From Acidiflorens sp963847715 (lineage in GTDB: Bacteria > Acidobacteriota > Terriglobia > Terriglobales > Acidobacteriaceae), in the NCBI GenBank assembly GCA_963847715.1, contig CAWKAZ010000009.1, forward strand, positions 478,084-542,083: a stretch of 64,000 bases of DNA, written 5' to 3'. Below, piece after piece: positions 45,303-54,169 of the stretch (positions are counted from its first letter, which is position 1; each line of letters begins with the position of its first letter). Below the pieces are notes generated by a model. The model saw only the letters and a list, made by a program, of their open reading frames with translations. It was not told the origin of the DNA and searched no databases. The translations under genes were made by a program, and so were the position numbers.

Positions 45303-45668
45303 ACATATTTGCCGGAGGCGACGTTCCAGGCGCTGGCCGATCCCACACGGCGCGCCGTCCTCGACCTTCTCCGCCACGGTTCGCAGCCCGCTGGACAGAT
45401 TGCGGAAGCTTTCCCGATTTCGCGCCCAGCAATATCCAAACATTTGCGGCAACTGCGAAAAGCGCACTTGGTGGTCGAATCTCGTCGCGGACGCCACCGG
45501 TTCTATCAACTCAACGCTGAACCGCTGCGCGCGGTGGATTCATGGCTCAACCACTATCGTCAGTTCTGGCAGATGAATTTGAGTAGTTTGAAGTCGTTTG
45601 TCGAGCAGGAATACGCCCGCGAATCGAGCGAGGTCACAAGCAAAAAGGCCCCCGGAAAATCAAAATAA
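45285..45668 (+). CDS. ArsR-family winged-helix repressor
   Basis: 127 residues. LADPTRRAVLDLLRHGSQPAGQIAEAF and the recognition helix SRPAISKHLRQLRKAHLVV are the ArsR HTH. A C-terminal helical tail (SWLNHYRQFWQMNLSSLKSFVEQE) is typical of the subgroup found beside SRPBCC proteins, which lacks the metal-binding cysteines. Two SRPBCC genes follow, as expected for that pairing. Confidence 0.9.
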   Translation: MRNRSVTYLPEATFQALADPTRRAVLDLLRHGSQPAGQIAEAFPISRPAISKHLRQLRKAHLVVESRRGRHRFYQLNAEPLRAVDSWLNHYRQFWQMNLSSLKSFVEQEYARESSEVTSKKAPGKSK

Positions 45669-45685
45669 ATCTCAGGAGACAATCT

Positions 45686-46177
45686 ATGAAGCTTCGCCAA
45701 ATTGCCATCACCACAATAATTGTCCTCTTTTCCGCCTGCATCGTTATGGCTGAGACGGATGCGCATAAGACATTCGACCAACTGAAAGGCCTGGAAGGGA
45801 AGTGGGTTGGCAAGAATTCTCAAGGCCAGATGCTGGAAGTTACGTTCCGATCAACTGCGGGAGGCTCGGCCCTGATGAGCGAGATTCATGGCCACGGCCC
45901 AGAAAACATGGTCACCATGTTTCACATGGATGGCGACCGCCTTTTGATGACGCACTATTGCGGCGCCGGAAACCAGCCGCGCATGAAAGTCATTACGTCG
46001 GACGCCAAGTCGGTGAGCTTCGAGTTCTTCGACGGCACCAACATTGGACCCGGCGATGGACACATGCAGCACCTGACCCTGACGCAGCCTGACGCCGATC
46101 ATCACACCGAAGAATGGGTCTTTCTGGATCATGGCAAGGAGTTGAAACAGTTGTTCACTCTCGAACGCGTGAAGTAG
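45686..46177 (+). CDS. Exported small protein, lipocalin-like, function unknown
   Basis: 163 residues with a signal peptide (IAITTIIVLFSACIVMAE). The mature part begins DQLKGLEGKWVGKNSQGQMLEVTFR and has alternating strands, the pattern of small lipocalin-like beta-barrels. It sits in the ArsR-SRPBCC cluster, 17 bases after arsR, so it is probably in the same operon. Confidence 0.7.
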   Translation: MKLRQIAITTIIVLFSACIVMAETDAHKTFDQLKGLEGKWVGKNSQGQMLEVTFRSTAGGSALMSEIHGHGPENMVTMFHMDGDRLLMTHYCGAGNQPRMKVITSDAKSVSFEFFDGTNIGPGDGHMQHLTLTQPDADHHTEEWVFLDHGKELKQLFTLERVK

Positions 46178-46229
46178 GTCCAGTCGAGCGCAGCGCACAT
46201 CATTTGCGCGATAGAGGAGCCGAAACCCC

Positions 46230-46712
46230 ATGCTCGAATCGATACTCACCCCAGATCAGGACGCGATCGTTGTCGAGATTGACATCGCAGCGCCTCCTGA
46301 ACGCGTCTTCAAAGCTCTGATCGATCCTGAGGAAGCGCGGCGACGTGCGCCCGAACTTGGTGTGTATGAAATGGATGCGCGCGTAGGTGGACGCTGGCGA
46401 CTGGAAATGCGTCCACCGCAGCCGCATCGTGGATGCGCGGTGATTCGTCACGAAGGCGAAATTGTCGAGTTTGATCCGCCACGGCTCCTCGTCTACACCT
46501 GGACGGCAAATTTTCATAACAACCCACAACACATCAGCATTGTCCGGTGGGAACTGACGCCGACCGCGTCGGGGACGCACGTCAAGCTGACGCACAGCGG
46601 GTTGGGTTCCGAACCGGAATCGAGAAAGGACTACGCCGGTGGGTGGCCGGGCGTGCTCGCACAGCTCAAGAAAGACGTGGAACAAAGAAGTGCAGAACCC
46701 AGAAAGGAATGA
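46230..46712 (+). CDS. SRPBCC (AHSA1-type) protein 1
   Basis: 160 residues with the START-like pattern: VVEIDIAAPPERVFKALIDPEEARRR, GGRWRLEMR, GEIVEFDPPRLLVYTWT, VRWELTPTASGTHVKLTHSG. These bind small hydrophobic ligands or assist chaperones. It is followed four bases later by a paralogue, so this looks like a tandem duplication. Confidence 0.88.
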   Translation: MLESILTPDQDAIVVEIDIAAPPERVFKALIDPEEARRRAPELGVYEMDARVGGRWRLEMRPPQPHRGCAVIRHEGEIVEFDPPRLLVYTWTANFHNNPQHISIVRWELTPTASGTHVKLTHSGLGSEPESRKDYAGGWPGVLAQLKKDVEQRSAEPRKE

Positions 46713-46715
46713 CGC

Positions 46716-47195
46716 ATGGCAACGCCGCCGAGTGCCCAGGATCAGGACACGATTCAAATGGAAATTCACGTTGCCGCTCCGCCGGAGCGTGTCTTTCAGG
46801 CGCTAACCGATCCGCGGCAGCTTTTGCAGTGGTGGGGACAGAAGGGTATGTATCACGGTATCGACTGGACTCTAGATCTGCGCACGGGAGGGAAGTGGCG
46901 CTGCCGGGGTGCGAACGATGTCGATGGCAAGCCCTATGAGGTCGAGGGTGAATTTGTGGAGGTCGATCCACCACACCGCCTGGCGTATACATGGGTCGCT
47001 AGCTGGTCAGCGGCGCTGCAGACGGTTGTGCGCTGGGAATTGACGCCTGCACAGGGCGGGACCAACGTTGCCGTCAAGCACAGCGGGTTTGCTGCAGCTT
47101 CGCCTGATTTCCAAGCTCACTATCAAGGTTGGCTCCGCGTGACTGCGTGGATGAAGGAGTTTGTAGAGACGGGAAAGACGATCGACACGCGGTGA
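46716..47195 (+). CDS. SRPBCC (AHSA1-type) protein 2
   Basis: 159 residues paralogous to the preceding gene: EIHVAAPPERVFQALTDPRQLLQWWGQ, GGKWRCRG, GEFVEVDPPHRLAYTWV, VRWELTPAQGGTNVAVKHSG. It keeps the tryptophans (LQWWG) of the AHSA1 group that protein 1 lacks, suggesting the two bind different ligands. Confidence 0.88.
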   Translation: MATPPSAQDQDTIQMEIHVAAPPERVFQALTDPRQLLQWWGQKGMYHGIDWTLDLRTGGKWRCRGANDVDGKPYEVEGEFVEVDPPHRLAYTWVASWSAALQTVVRWELTPAQGGTNVAVKHSGFAAASPDFQAHYQGWLRVTAWMKEFVETGKTIDTR

Positions 47196-47288
47196 CGGAC
47201 GGCATGTCAACTGTCATCCTAAGCTCGGTGCCCCACTGCGGCGTGAAGCCAGGAAATCAGCTGGTGCGGGCTGGTTTATACTGGCTGA

Positions 47289-48617
47289 ATGTCGGACTCG
47301 GCCTCCAAGACGTTTTACCTGGAAACCTTCGGGTGCCAGATGAACGCGCACGACTCCGAGAAAGTCGTAGGAACGCTGCTCCAGCAAGGCTATCGGCAAG
47401 TTCCGACCGTCGAGGAAGCCGGACTGGTGCTGTATAACACCTGCTCGATTCGTGACAAGGCCGAGCAGAAAGTCTTCAACCGGCTGGCGGATTACAAGAA
47501 GTATCGGGCGCAGGGTAAGCAGTTTGGCGTCCTCGGCTGCGTGGCGCAGCAGGAGGGCGAGAAGATTTTTGAGCGCGCTCCGTACGTCTCGATGGTGTGC
47601 GGATCCGCTTCCTACCAGAACCTTCCACAAATGCTGGTGCAGCTCGAGACTGGACAGTCGCGGGTCACCGGGCTCGACGATCGCGAAACGGACAAGTGTT
47701 TCGAAACTGAGTACACGGCCCGAACCAATCCGCATCGCGGCTACATCACGATCATCGAGGGTTGCGACAAGTTTTGCGCCTACTGCGTAGTGCCATACAC
47801 ACGGGGCAAGGAGCGCAGCCGGACATCCCCGTCTGTTCTCGAAGAAGCGCGGCAACTGGTGGATCTCGGATACACGGAAATCCAGCTCCTCGGGCAAAAC
47901 GTGAACTCTTACCGTGATCCTGATGGAAAAAAGAGCTTTGCCGAGTTGCTAGGAACCCTTGCCGAAGTGCCGGGAATCCGGCGAGTACGTTTCACCACTT
48001 CTCATCCACGGGATTTCGGGCGGGATATCGTTGACGTGATCGACGCGGTGCCAGCCCTGTGTGACCACGTGCATCTGCCGGTGCAGAGCGGGTCAACGCG
48101 AGTGCTGAACGCCATGCAAAGGCTTTACACGCGTGACGCATACCTGGAGCGAATAGCCTGGATTCAGGCGGCAAAGCGGGATATATCTCTGACGAGCGAT
48201 CTCATCGTCGGCTTCCCGGGAGAAACAGAACGGGAGTTTGAGGAGACACTGTCGCTGATGGACGTGGTGGGATACGACTCTGTGTTCACGTTCAAGTATT
48301 CTCCGCGGCCGAATACACCTGCATTAGGGCTAGAGGATGCGATTCCGGACACGGAGAAGGCACGGCGCCTGGCGGTGGTGAACGACAAACAAAAGCAGAT
48401 TGGGGCGCAGAGAAACCAGCGCCACATTGGGCAAGTGCTTGAAGTCATGGTGGAAGGGAAGAATCCGGCCCGTGGACAGTGGGTCGGCCGGACATCGCAG
48501 ATCAAGGTGATGAACTTTACCGCTCCGGAAGGCATCGAACTGACTGCTGGGAGTTATATACCGGTACGGGTTACGGCGAGCTTCCCGAATAGCCTGTTGG
48601 GAGAGATGGCGGGTTGA
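47289..48617 (+). CDS. miaB: tRNA-2-methylthio-N6-dimethylallyladenosine synthase MiaB
   Basis: 442 residues. The N-terminal domain has the three cluster cysteines (TFGCQMN, YNTCSIR, LGCVAQQ). The radical SAM domain has CDKFCAYC. The C-terminal TRAM domain ends at the RVTASFPNSLLGE region. It adds the methylthio group to A37 of tRNAs reading U-initial codons, using two iron-sulphur clusters. The next gene begins one base after its stop. Confidence 0.95.
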   Translation: MSDSASKTFYLETFGCQMNAHDSEKVVGTLLQQGYRQVPTVEEAGLVLYNTCSIRDKAEQKVFNRLADYKKYRAQGKQFGVLGCVAQQEGEKIFERAPYVSMVCGSASYQNLPQMLVQLETGQSRVTGLDDRETDKCFETEYTARTNPHRGYITIIEGCDKFCAYCVVPYTRGKERSRTSPSVLEEARQLVDLGYTEIQLLGQNVNSYRDPDGKKSFAELLGTLAEVPGIRRVRFTTSHPRDFGRDIVDVIDAVPALCDHVHLPVQSGSTRVLNAMQRLYTRDAYLERIAWIQAAKRDISLTSDLIVGFPGETEREFEETLSLMDVVGYDSVFTFKYSPRPNTPALGLEDAIPDTEKARRLAVVNDKQKQIGAQRNQRHIGQVLEVMVEGKNPARGQWVGRTSQIKVMNFTAPEGIELTAGSYIPVRVTASFPNSLLGEMAG

Positions 48618-48618
48618 C

Positions 48619-49104
48619 ATGGAAGTCGAAATGAAAATTCGCGGCTTGATGATGGATCCGGTTTCGAATATGCCGATCGTGCTGCTGAAGGATGTCGGCA
48701 GCGACACGGTGCTTCCGATATGGGTCGGCGCATACGAAGCAAATGCCATCGCGCTCGAAATCGAAAAAGTCAGCACTCCCCGCCCGATGACGCACGACCT
48801 GATCAAGAGCGTTCTAACCGGACTCGATGCGCTGGTTCACAAAGTCGTTGTCACCGAGCTCAAGGACGACACGTTCTATGCCGTGATCTGGCTGGAGCGC
48901 GCAGGGCATGTCATCAGCATCGACTCGCGTCCGTCGGATGCCCTGGCTCTGGCCCTGCGGGTGGATTGCCCGATTTTCGTTGAGGATGAGGTGCTGAAGA
49001 ATTCCAAGCAGTCGGCGAACCCGGTCCCGGCAATTAACAGCGAAGAATTGCGGAAATACCTCGAAGACCTCGATGATGACGATTTAGGTAAGTACAAGAT
49101 GTAG
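48619..49104 (+). CDS. Bifunctional nuclease family protein (DUF151)
   Basis: 161 residues. MEVEMKIRGLMMDPVSNMPIVLLKD, LPIWVGAYEANAIAL, PRPMTHDLI and SIDSRPSDALALALR are the conserved features of the DUF151 family. A plant member has nuclease activity on RNA and DNA. The bacterial role is unsettled. It starts one base after the miaB stop, so the two are translationally linked. Confidence 0.9.
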   Translation: MEVEMKIRGLMMDPVSNMPIVLLKDVGSDTVLPIWVGAYEANAIALEIEKVSTPRPMTHDLIKSVLTGLDALVHKVVVTELKDDTFYAVIWLERAGHVISIDSRPSDALALALRVDCPIFVEDEVLKNSKQSANPVPAINSEELRKYLEDLDDDDLGKYKM

Positions 49105-49163
49105 GAAAACAGCTGTCAGATCTCATCTTTCGGTTTTTCGATCTACGGATACCCAGGTACTGG

Positions 49164-50240
49164 ATGAAGTTGTTCTTCGGCGCTTTCATTGCGTTTCTCT
49201 TATTCGCGGGATTCCCGCCGACGTCAGTGGCGCAAGCGAGTTCAGCGGCCGCTGCTACCACTTCGAAAGTGCCTCTTTCCGCGTCCACGCTCACCCTTCG
49301 GGCCACTTCCACCGTGAATGTTCCGTCTGAGATAGGCGGCGCATTCATGAATCCCGCAAAATGTGACTCGGAGGGCAATCTCTACATCCGCAAGCTTGCG
49401 ATGGACCGTCCGCAACTTGGGCCGGTGGTCAAGATTGACTCCGACGGCCAGCGGGCGGCGCTCTTTGATCCGACGACATTTTCGCAGTTGGCGCTTGATC
49501 GGGCAGACGCTTTTTCCCCGGCTCCCGATGGTGGCATGTACCAGATCGCCCAAAACGGTGTTCTCAAGCCGTGCATTTACGTCCTGCACTTTTCCTCGGA
49601 CGGATCAGCTTCTTCGCCAGTGAAACTGGACGCGGACTTGGAGATTTATACATTCGCCGCCTTTGCTGATGGAAATTTCTTGGTTTCTGGGGTACGACGC
49701 GACACGCTGGATCCCAAAGATCGCGGCCACAACTTCACGGCTGTCTTTTCCGCGGATGGCAGGGAATTGGCGCAACTGACGTTTGCTGAGCCACCTACGT
49801 CCGCCAAGGCTGCGGCCCAAAAGGTAGCCGATGCGCAGGCTGGCAAATCGCCGCCGCCGCTGGATCTAGCTGACGCCGAAGTAGGAAGCGACGGCAATCT
49901 ATACGTGATGCGCGGGTCATCGCCGGCATTGGTTTATGTGATCGCATCGAGCGGGAAGATTATGAAGACGCTGAAGGTCGGCACGGACGTGCGTGGCAGC
50001 GCTCCGGCTGCGTTTCATGTATCGAGCAACCGCTTGGCGATTTCGTTCTGGAACGAAAAGGAGCAGACCCAGACGATAGTGATTGCCGACGCGCAAACAG
50101 GACACAAGATCACGAGCTACGCCGATCCAGGCGGCCTGGGGCCATCGCTGGCGTGCTATTCAGCCAACGATGGAGTGTTTACGTTCCTGAAACTGGGCGA
50201 CGGAAATTCCCTGCAAGTGGTCCGCGCCGAAGCCCAGTAA
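49164..50240 (+). CDS. Exported protein with probable beta-propeller fold, function unknown
   Basis: 358 residues with a signal peptide (FFGAFIAFLLFAGFPPTSVAQ). Repeated phrases such as CDSEGNLYIRKLA, KIDSDGQRAALFD and GSDGNLYVMRGSSPALVYVI are typical of propeller blades of the NHL/SMP-30 type. No catalytic residues can be assigned. Confidence 0.68.
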   Translation: MKLFFGAFIAFLLFAGFPPTSVAQASSAAAATTSKVPLSASTLTLRATSTVNVPSEIGGAFMNPAKCDSEGNLYIRKLAMDRPQLGPVVKIDSDGQRAALFDPTTFSQLALDRADAFSPAPDGGMYQIAQNGVLKPCIYVLHFSSDGSASSPVKLDADLEIYTFAAFADGNFLVSGVRRDTLDPKDRGHNFTAVFSADGRELAQLTFAEPPTSAKAAAQKVADAQAGKSPPPLDLADAEVGSDGNLYVMRGSSPALVYVIASSGKIMKTLKVGTDVRGSAPAAFHVSSNRLAISFWNEKEQTQTIVIADAQTGHKITSYADPGGLGPSLACYSANDGVFTFLKLGDGNSLQVVRAEAQ

Positions 50241-50259
50241 GATCACCTTGGAAGATTTC

Positions 50260-50571
50260 ATGCCCGATTCTGCCGAACAACTTCAGCGGCTCTATGTGGC
50301 CGGGTTTGAACTCCAGACGTTCGAGCGTTATCCCAAGTGCGTTGCGGCGATGCGCGACCACTGTGTAGCCATACTGGTTCCGGGCGTGGACGGCGTACAG
50401 ATTCTGGGCACACCGGGCTGGCGGATGGGAGAGGTGATGGGCGTGTTAACGGAAAGGGAAGGCCGGCAAGTCTTTCAAGCAAAGGATGAAGTGGTCGATG
50501 CGACCCCGGAACGGCTCGCAGCGCTGCAGAGGTTCCGCCAGGATCTCGTAGAATTGATCAGCGGCAAGTGA
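50260..50571 (+). CDS. Small conserved-looking protein of unknown function
   Basis: 103 residues from ATG 50260 (MPDSAEQLQRLYVAGFELQTF); a TTG at 50248 would add four. Soluble, alpha/beta pattern (CVAILVPGVDGVQILGTPGWRMGE, then a C-terminal helix RLAALQRFRQDLVELIS). It lies 20 bases after the propeller gene. I recognise no family. Confidence 0.6.
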   Translation: MPDSAEQLQRLYVAGFELQTFERYPKCVAAMRDHCVAILVPGVDGVQILGTPGWRMGEVMGVLTEREGRQVFQAKDEVVDATPERLAALQRFRQDLVELISGK

Positions 50572-50592
50572 TGCTGCATCAACCGAATCGCA

Positions 50593-51060
50593 TCAACATG
50601 CCTTTGTGATGCGATTGACTGTATGCGGACATCGTCGCGTTAAGTATGGCATCATCTCAGCATGCGAACCACCCTCAGCCTCGATCGGTGGCTTGCCCTC
50701 CTCGATAAGGCGGCCCCGCTCCATTTCCAGCATGTGCTCGTACCAGGTGCGGCCCCAGGAACTAGCGGCAATGTATCCCCGTACAGGATGTTGGCGCGCA
50801 ACCAGTGGGGAGACGCCGCCACCGTTGCTGAGACCGATTACGATGATTCGGGCCGGATCCACGAAGTCATACTTGAGCATTTCCTCGAATGCGGATTGAT
50901 AGCCGGAAAGCTCCTGCTCGAAGTCAGTCTTGCTGCAGTCGCCCTCGCTCTCGCCCACGCCGGGCTTGTCCATACGTACGGTTGCATACCCCGCCAACGA
51001 GGGGCAGGAGGTAATCAGGTCGAGTACTTCGTACTTAACATAATACCTGTTATCAGACAT
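50593..51060 (-). pseudogene. Alpha/beta-hydrolase fragment, ends missing
   Basis: The frame keeps the core of a hydrolase: VRMDKPGVGESEGDCSKTDFE, then the nucleophile elbow IGLSNGGGVSPLVA and SSWGRTWYEHMLE. In relatives these are preceded by 150 or more residues and followed by a lid and the catalytic His/Asp region. Both are absent. There is no ribosome site before the first ATG, and the C-terminus (TRRCPHTVNRITKAC) does not look conserved. I read it as a decayed gene wedged beside truB. Confidence 0.6.
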
Positions 51061-51105
51061 TCTATGTCCGGTGGCATGTACAGCTACCTTCCTCCGTCCG
51101 CCGGT

Positions 51106-51990
51106 TCACTCGGGCCCTGTAAACACGATCCTGGGATGGAACAGCGTTCCTGCGATGCGAGTCGCAATCGCAATCAGTTCTCCTTGACCGTAGAAGACCT
51201 TGACCTCGGGTGCGCGCGACATTTCTGGGAGGTTTACGGATCGACCACTGCGAATGAAGGCAGCGCTTTCCTCGTTCGCGGTCACACTCGGCAACTGGGG
51301 CACCAATTTTCGGGGATTTATAAAAAAGGATTCCGCGATTCCCTGCTGTGCAGCGGCTGCGAGCCCATCGAGCGATCGGGCTTCCTCGATCGTGAATTCT
51401 CCGGCAGCCGTGCGGCGCAGGCTGGCAAGGTGCGCCCCACATCCCAATTTGTGTCCCATATCGTGTGCTATCGATCGGATATACGTTCCAGAGGCAACGC
51501 GGGCGCGGAAAGTGGCCTTATCGCCGCTGACATCAAGAATCTCGAACTCCTTGATCTCCACCTGCACTGGCTGGAGTGTGACGTCCTTTTTCTTGCGGGC
51601 GAGCTTGTAGGCGGGAACTCCGGCGATCTTCTTCGCCGAGAATGGCGGCGGCATCTGCTCGATAGCGCCTTTGAAGTGGGCCGCGAGGGCGTGCAGCTCT
51701 TCAAGCTTTAGGTTGACTTCTTGAACCGGCGTCGTCGGGTCGCCGTCGGCATCGTAGGTATCAGTGGCAAAGCCGAAGCGGATCACGCCTTCGTAGGTCT
51801 TCTCGGAATGCGTATAGAACTGCGCCAAACGGGTTAAATTTCCGACAACAATCGGGAGGACTCCAGTCGCGGCGGGGTCAAGGGTCCCTAGATGCCCTAC
51901 CGAGCGCTGCCCCAGGATGCGACGGACGCGGTTGACCACATCGTGCGAGGTCAGGCACGGCGGCTTATCGATGATCACGACACCATTCAT
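51106..51990 (-). CDS. truB: tRNA pseudouridine-55 synthase TruB
   Basis: 294 residues: MNGVVIIDKPPCLTSHDVVNRVRR, then GHLGTLDPAATGVLPI with the catalytic aspartate, YEGVIRFG, PPPFSAKKIAGVPAYKLAR and TYIRSIAHDMGHKLGCGAHL. It makes pseudouridine 55 in the T loop of tRNAs. It is divergent from the rhomboid gene across an inverted word element. Confidence 0.95.
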   Translation of the reverse strand: MNGVVIIDKPPCLTSHDVVNRVRRILGQRSVGHLGTLDPAATGVLPIVVGNLTRLAQFYTHSEKTYEGVIRFGFATDTYDADGDPTTPVQEVNLKLEELHALAAHFKGAIEQMPPPFSAKKIAGVPAYKLARKKKDVTLQPVQVEIKEFEILDVSGDKATFRARVASGTYIRSIAHDMGHKLGCGAHLASLRRTAAGEFTIEEARSLDGLAAAAQQGIAESFFINPRKLVPQLPSVTANEESAAFIRSGRSVNLPEMSRAPEVKVFYGQGELIAIATRIAGTLFHPRIVFTGPE

Positions 51991-51991
51991 A

Positions 51992-52100
51992 GAATTTCGT
52001 AATTTGGTAATTTGTAAGCTGGCAATTTAAGGACGGCTGTCGTGGACGATCTTCGGAGTGCGTTCTCAGATTACCAAATTACAGACTACACAACTAAGAC
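51992..52100. repeat. AT-rich inverted element of 8-base words in a divergent promoter gap
   Basis: GTAATTTGGTAAT (51999-52011) is repeated in perfect inverse as ATTACCAAATTAC (52070-52082). Each arm extends as degenerate 8-mers: AATTTCGT, AATTTGGT, AATTTGTA on the left and AGATTACC, AAATTACA, GACTACAC, AACTAAGA on the right. It occupies nearly all of the 116 bases between the truB and rhomboid starts, so it must contain or overlap both promoters. Confidence 0.65.
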
Positions 52101-52106
52101 CTCCCC

Positions 52107-52808
52107 ATGATTCCTCTCCGCGACGATCAGCCGACCTTTTCGACACCGTTCGTCAACTATTTTCTGATCGTGCTGAATGTGGTCGTCTTCCTGTGGGAGC
52201 TTTCTGTCGGCCACCGCGCGCTCAATACCTTCATGATGGAGTTCGGGGTTGTTCCTGATCACACACTGGCGGTGGTGACCGGTCATTCCCACAACGGACT
52301 GGCCACCGCGATCGTGCCTTTATTTACCTCGCTCTTTCTTCACGCATCGTTCCTGCACGTTGCCGGAAATATGCTGTTCCTTTGGATCTTTGGCGACAAC
52401 GTTGAAGACTACCTGGGCCACTTTACCTACCTTGTCTTTTACCTGCTGAGCGGGCTAGCGGCCGGAGTGACCCACATTCTGCTGAATCAAGGGTCGGGCA
52501 TCCCAAGCGTTGGAGCAAGCGGCGCGATTGCAGGAGTAATGGGAGCCTATTTCATTCTCTATCCGAAAGCTCGCGTCCTGATCTGGTTTCCACCGATATT
52601 TTTCTTTCACGTTCCCGCGTGGTTGATGCTCGGCTACTGGTTCGTCGGCAACTTCTTGAGCGGTACAGCTACGGCGATTGCCGAAACCAGGGAGACCTCG
52701 GGTGGTGGAGTTGCATTCTGGGCCCATATCGGAGGCTTTGTTGCCGGCGTAATCATGGTGAATTTATTCCCGGAGCGTCCGAACCGCCACCGATACGGGA
52801 CGTGGTAG
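52107..52808 (+). CDS. Rhomboid intramembrane serine protease
   Basis: 233 residues, six or seven membrane helices. FLHASFLHVAGNMLFLWIFGDNVED is the conserved HxxxN region. GASGAIAGVMGAYF holds the catalytic serine and AHIGGFVAGV the catalytic histidine. It should cut transmembrane substrates. Confidence 0.93.
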   Translation: MIPLRDDQPTFSTPFVNYFLIVLNVVVFLWELSVGHRALNTFMMEFGVVPDHTLAVVTGHSHNGLATAIVPLFTSLFLHASFLHVAGNMLFLWIFGDNVEDYLGHFTYLVFYLLSGLAAGVTHILLNQGSGIPSVGASGAIAGVMGAYFILYPKARVLIWFPPIFFFHVPAWLMLGYWFVGNFLSGTATAIAETRETSGGGVAFWAHIGGFVAGVIMVNLFPERPNRHRYGTW

Positions 52809-52828
52809 GAAGGCTCGGCTTTCACCTC

Positions 52829-53188
52829 TCAGTGGCGTGGTTCTGGTGCTGGCCCAGGAGGCAGAATTTCCGGCTCGTTTGACTCTGAGTTGCTGGAACG
52901 TACTCTTTGCCGCGTGACGAACCATACGGCCGCGGTCCAAGTGGGGAATAAGTCGGCGCCAGGAATGAGTTCGGCGGCAAGTGTGGGCAGGAAGGCCCAA
53001 TGCCACCCGAGCAGGCGGATCATCATAAAGCCGACGATCAGGTCGAGCAGCGAGTCGGCAGGGGAAAGGCCTCCCTCCGCAAAGAATGGGAAGGCCGCAA
53101 TCTGCAGGGTATCCGCGGCGATCGCGATGGCCCATGCGAGGCGATGCTCAGGCTCTTTCAGCGATTTGAAGTAATCGAATATTTGCAT
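52829..53188 (-). CDS. Small membrane protein of unknown function
   Basis: 119 residues from ATG 53188 (MQIFDYFKSLKEPEHRLAWA); an upstream start at 53200 adds four. Two to three hydrophobic helices (IAIAADTLQIAAFPFF, LLDLIVGFMMIRLLGWHWAFLPTLAAELIPGADLFPTWTAAVWFV) precede a short proline-rich cytoplasmic tail. It is convergent with the rhomboid gene. Confidence 0.7.
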   Translation of the reverse strand: MQIFDYFKSLKEPEHRLAWAIAIAADTLQIAAFPFFAEGGLSPADSLLDLIVGFMMIRLLGWHWAFLPTLAAELIPGADLFPTWTAAVWFVTRQRVRSSNSESNEPEILPPGPAPEPRH

Positions 53189-53319
53189 GGATAAATCCAC
53201 TCGCTGGTCGATGGACGGTCCGGACTCGGGTTGCTGTCAATGTCCCCTGTTCCTTTAGATGCCCGATTGAACCTTTGCGACCCCATTCATTGTCTTCCAA
53301 ACACGGCAGACCGGGCTGC

Positions 53320-54063
53320 TTACAAAGTGCCTGTTGAAGGCATAACGACGATTTTTTCGACGGTTGCGTTCTGTGGCGCCAGCAACGCGTCTACGACGGT
53401 GCCAGCAACGGTTTCAGCGGTCATCATCTTGCGTCTGGGGGCTTTCGGCCAAAGAGTATCCCAGATATCTGTATCGGTCGCTCCTGGCATCAGGGCGACC
53501 ACGCGAATGCCCTTTGGACGTAATTCCTCGCGGAGCGTATCGGTAAATCCTAAGGCTCCATGCTTGGACGCGTTATAAGCTGCCGATCCGGAGAATACGC
53601 GTTCAGCCGCAATCGACAGATTGTTGACGATTGTGCCTCCCCGCGTCATCACGGCAAGTGCTGCCTGCGTCATGAGGAACAACCCGTTGAGATTGGTGTC
53701 GAGTACTTCCATCCACATTGGATACGGCAAATCGCTGACACCACGATTGGGATGTCCGATGCCGGCGTTGTTGATCAGGATATCGAGGGGCTTGTGCAGT
53801 CCGCGAATGAGTGCGAAAAGGTAATCCACCGAGTCGGGGCTGCGGACATCGCAAGTCTGCGCCAGGATTTGGACGTTGTGTTTTTCGAGTTCCTTGCTGG
53901 CCTTCATCAGAGCACGTTCATCGCGCGCCGTGATGATGAGATTGCAGCCCTCCGCAGCCAGAGCACTCGCGATGGCCAGGCCGATGCCGCGATTAGCGCC
54001 GGTCACTAGGGCCAAGCGACCTGAAAGCGCGGATACGCGCTGCTTGGGCTTTGCTCTGGGCAT
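53320..54063 (-). CDS. Short-chain dehydrogenase/reductase, possible sepiapterin-reductase role
   Basis: About 247 residues from ATG 54063. Cofactor loop TGANRGIGLAIA, then NNAG, and the active-site YNASK with upstream serine in NNLSIAAERVFSGS. CDVRSPDSVD binds the adenine. The general family is certain and the substrate is not. It follows folE on the same strand in a cluster with two PTPS genes, so reduction of 6-pyruvoyl-tetrahydropterin is a reasonable guess. Fatty-acid or sugar reduction is equally possible from sequence alone. Confidence 0.85.
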   Translation of the reverse strand: MPRAKPKQRVSALSGRLALVTGANRGIGLAIASALAAEGCNLIITARDERALMKASKELEKHNVQILAQTCDVRSPDSVDYLFALIRGLHKPLDILINNAGIGHPNRGVSDLPYPMWMEVLDTNLNGLFLMTQAALAVMTRGGTIVNNLSIAAERVFSGSAAYNASKHGALGFTDTLREELRPKGIRVVALMPGATDTDIWDTLWPKAPRRKMMTAETVAGTVVDALLAPQNATVEKIVVMPSTGTL

Positions 54064-54169
54064 GCGACTCCCAGCATATTCCAATGGCGGTTGGCTTTCG
54101 AGGAGGGAGAGCACAAGTCGGCAATATCGCGGCCGCAGTCATAGCCCAATGGCTAAAGGTTGCACCCCT

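Noticed and set aside
50662..51711. 349-codon ORF antisense to truB and the hydrolase fragment
   Set aside because: TruB signatures on the opposite strand are decisive.
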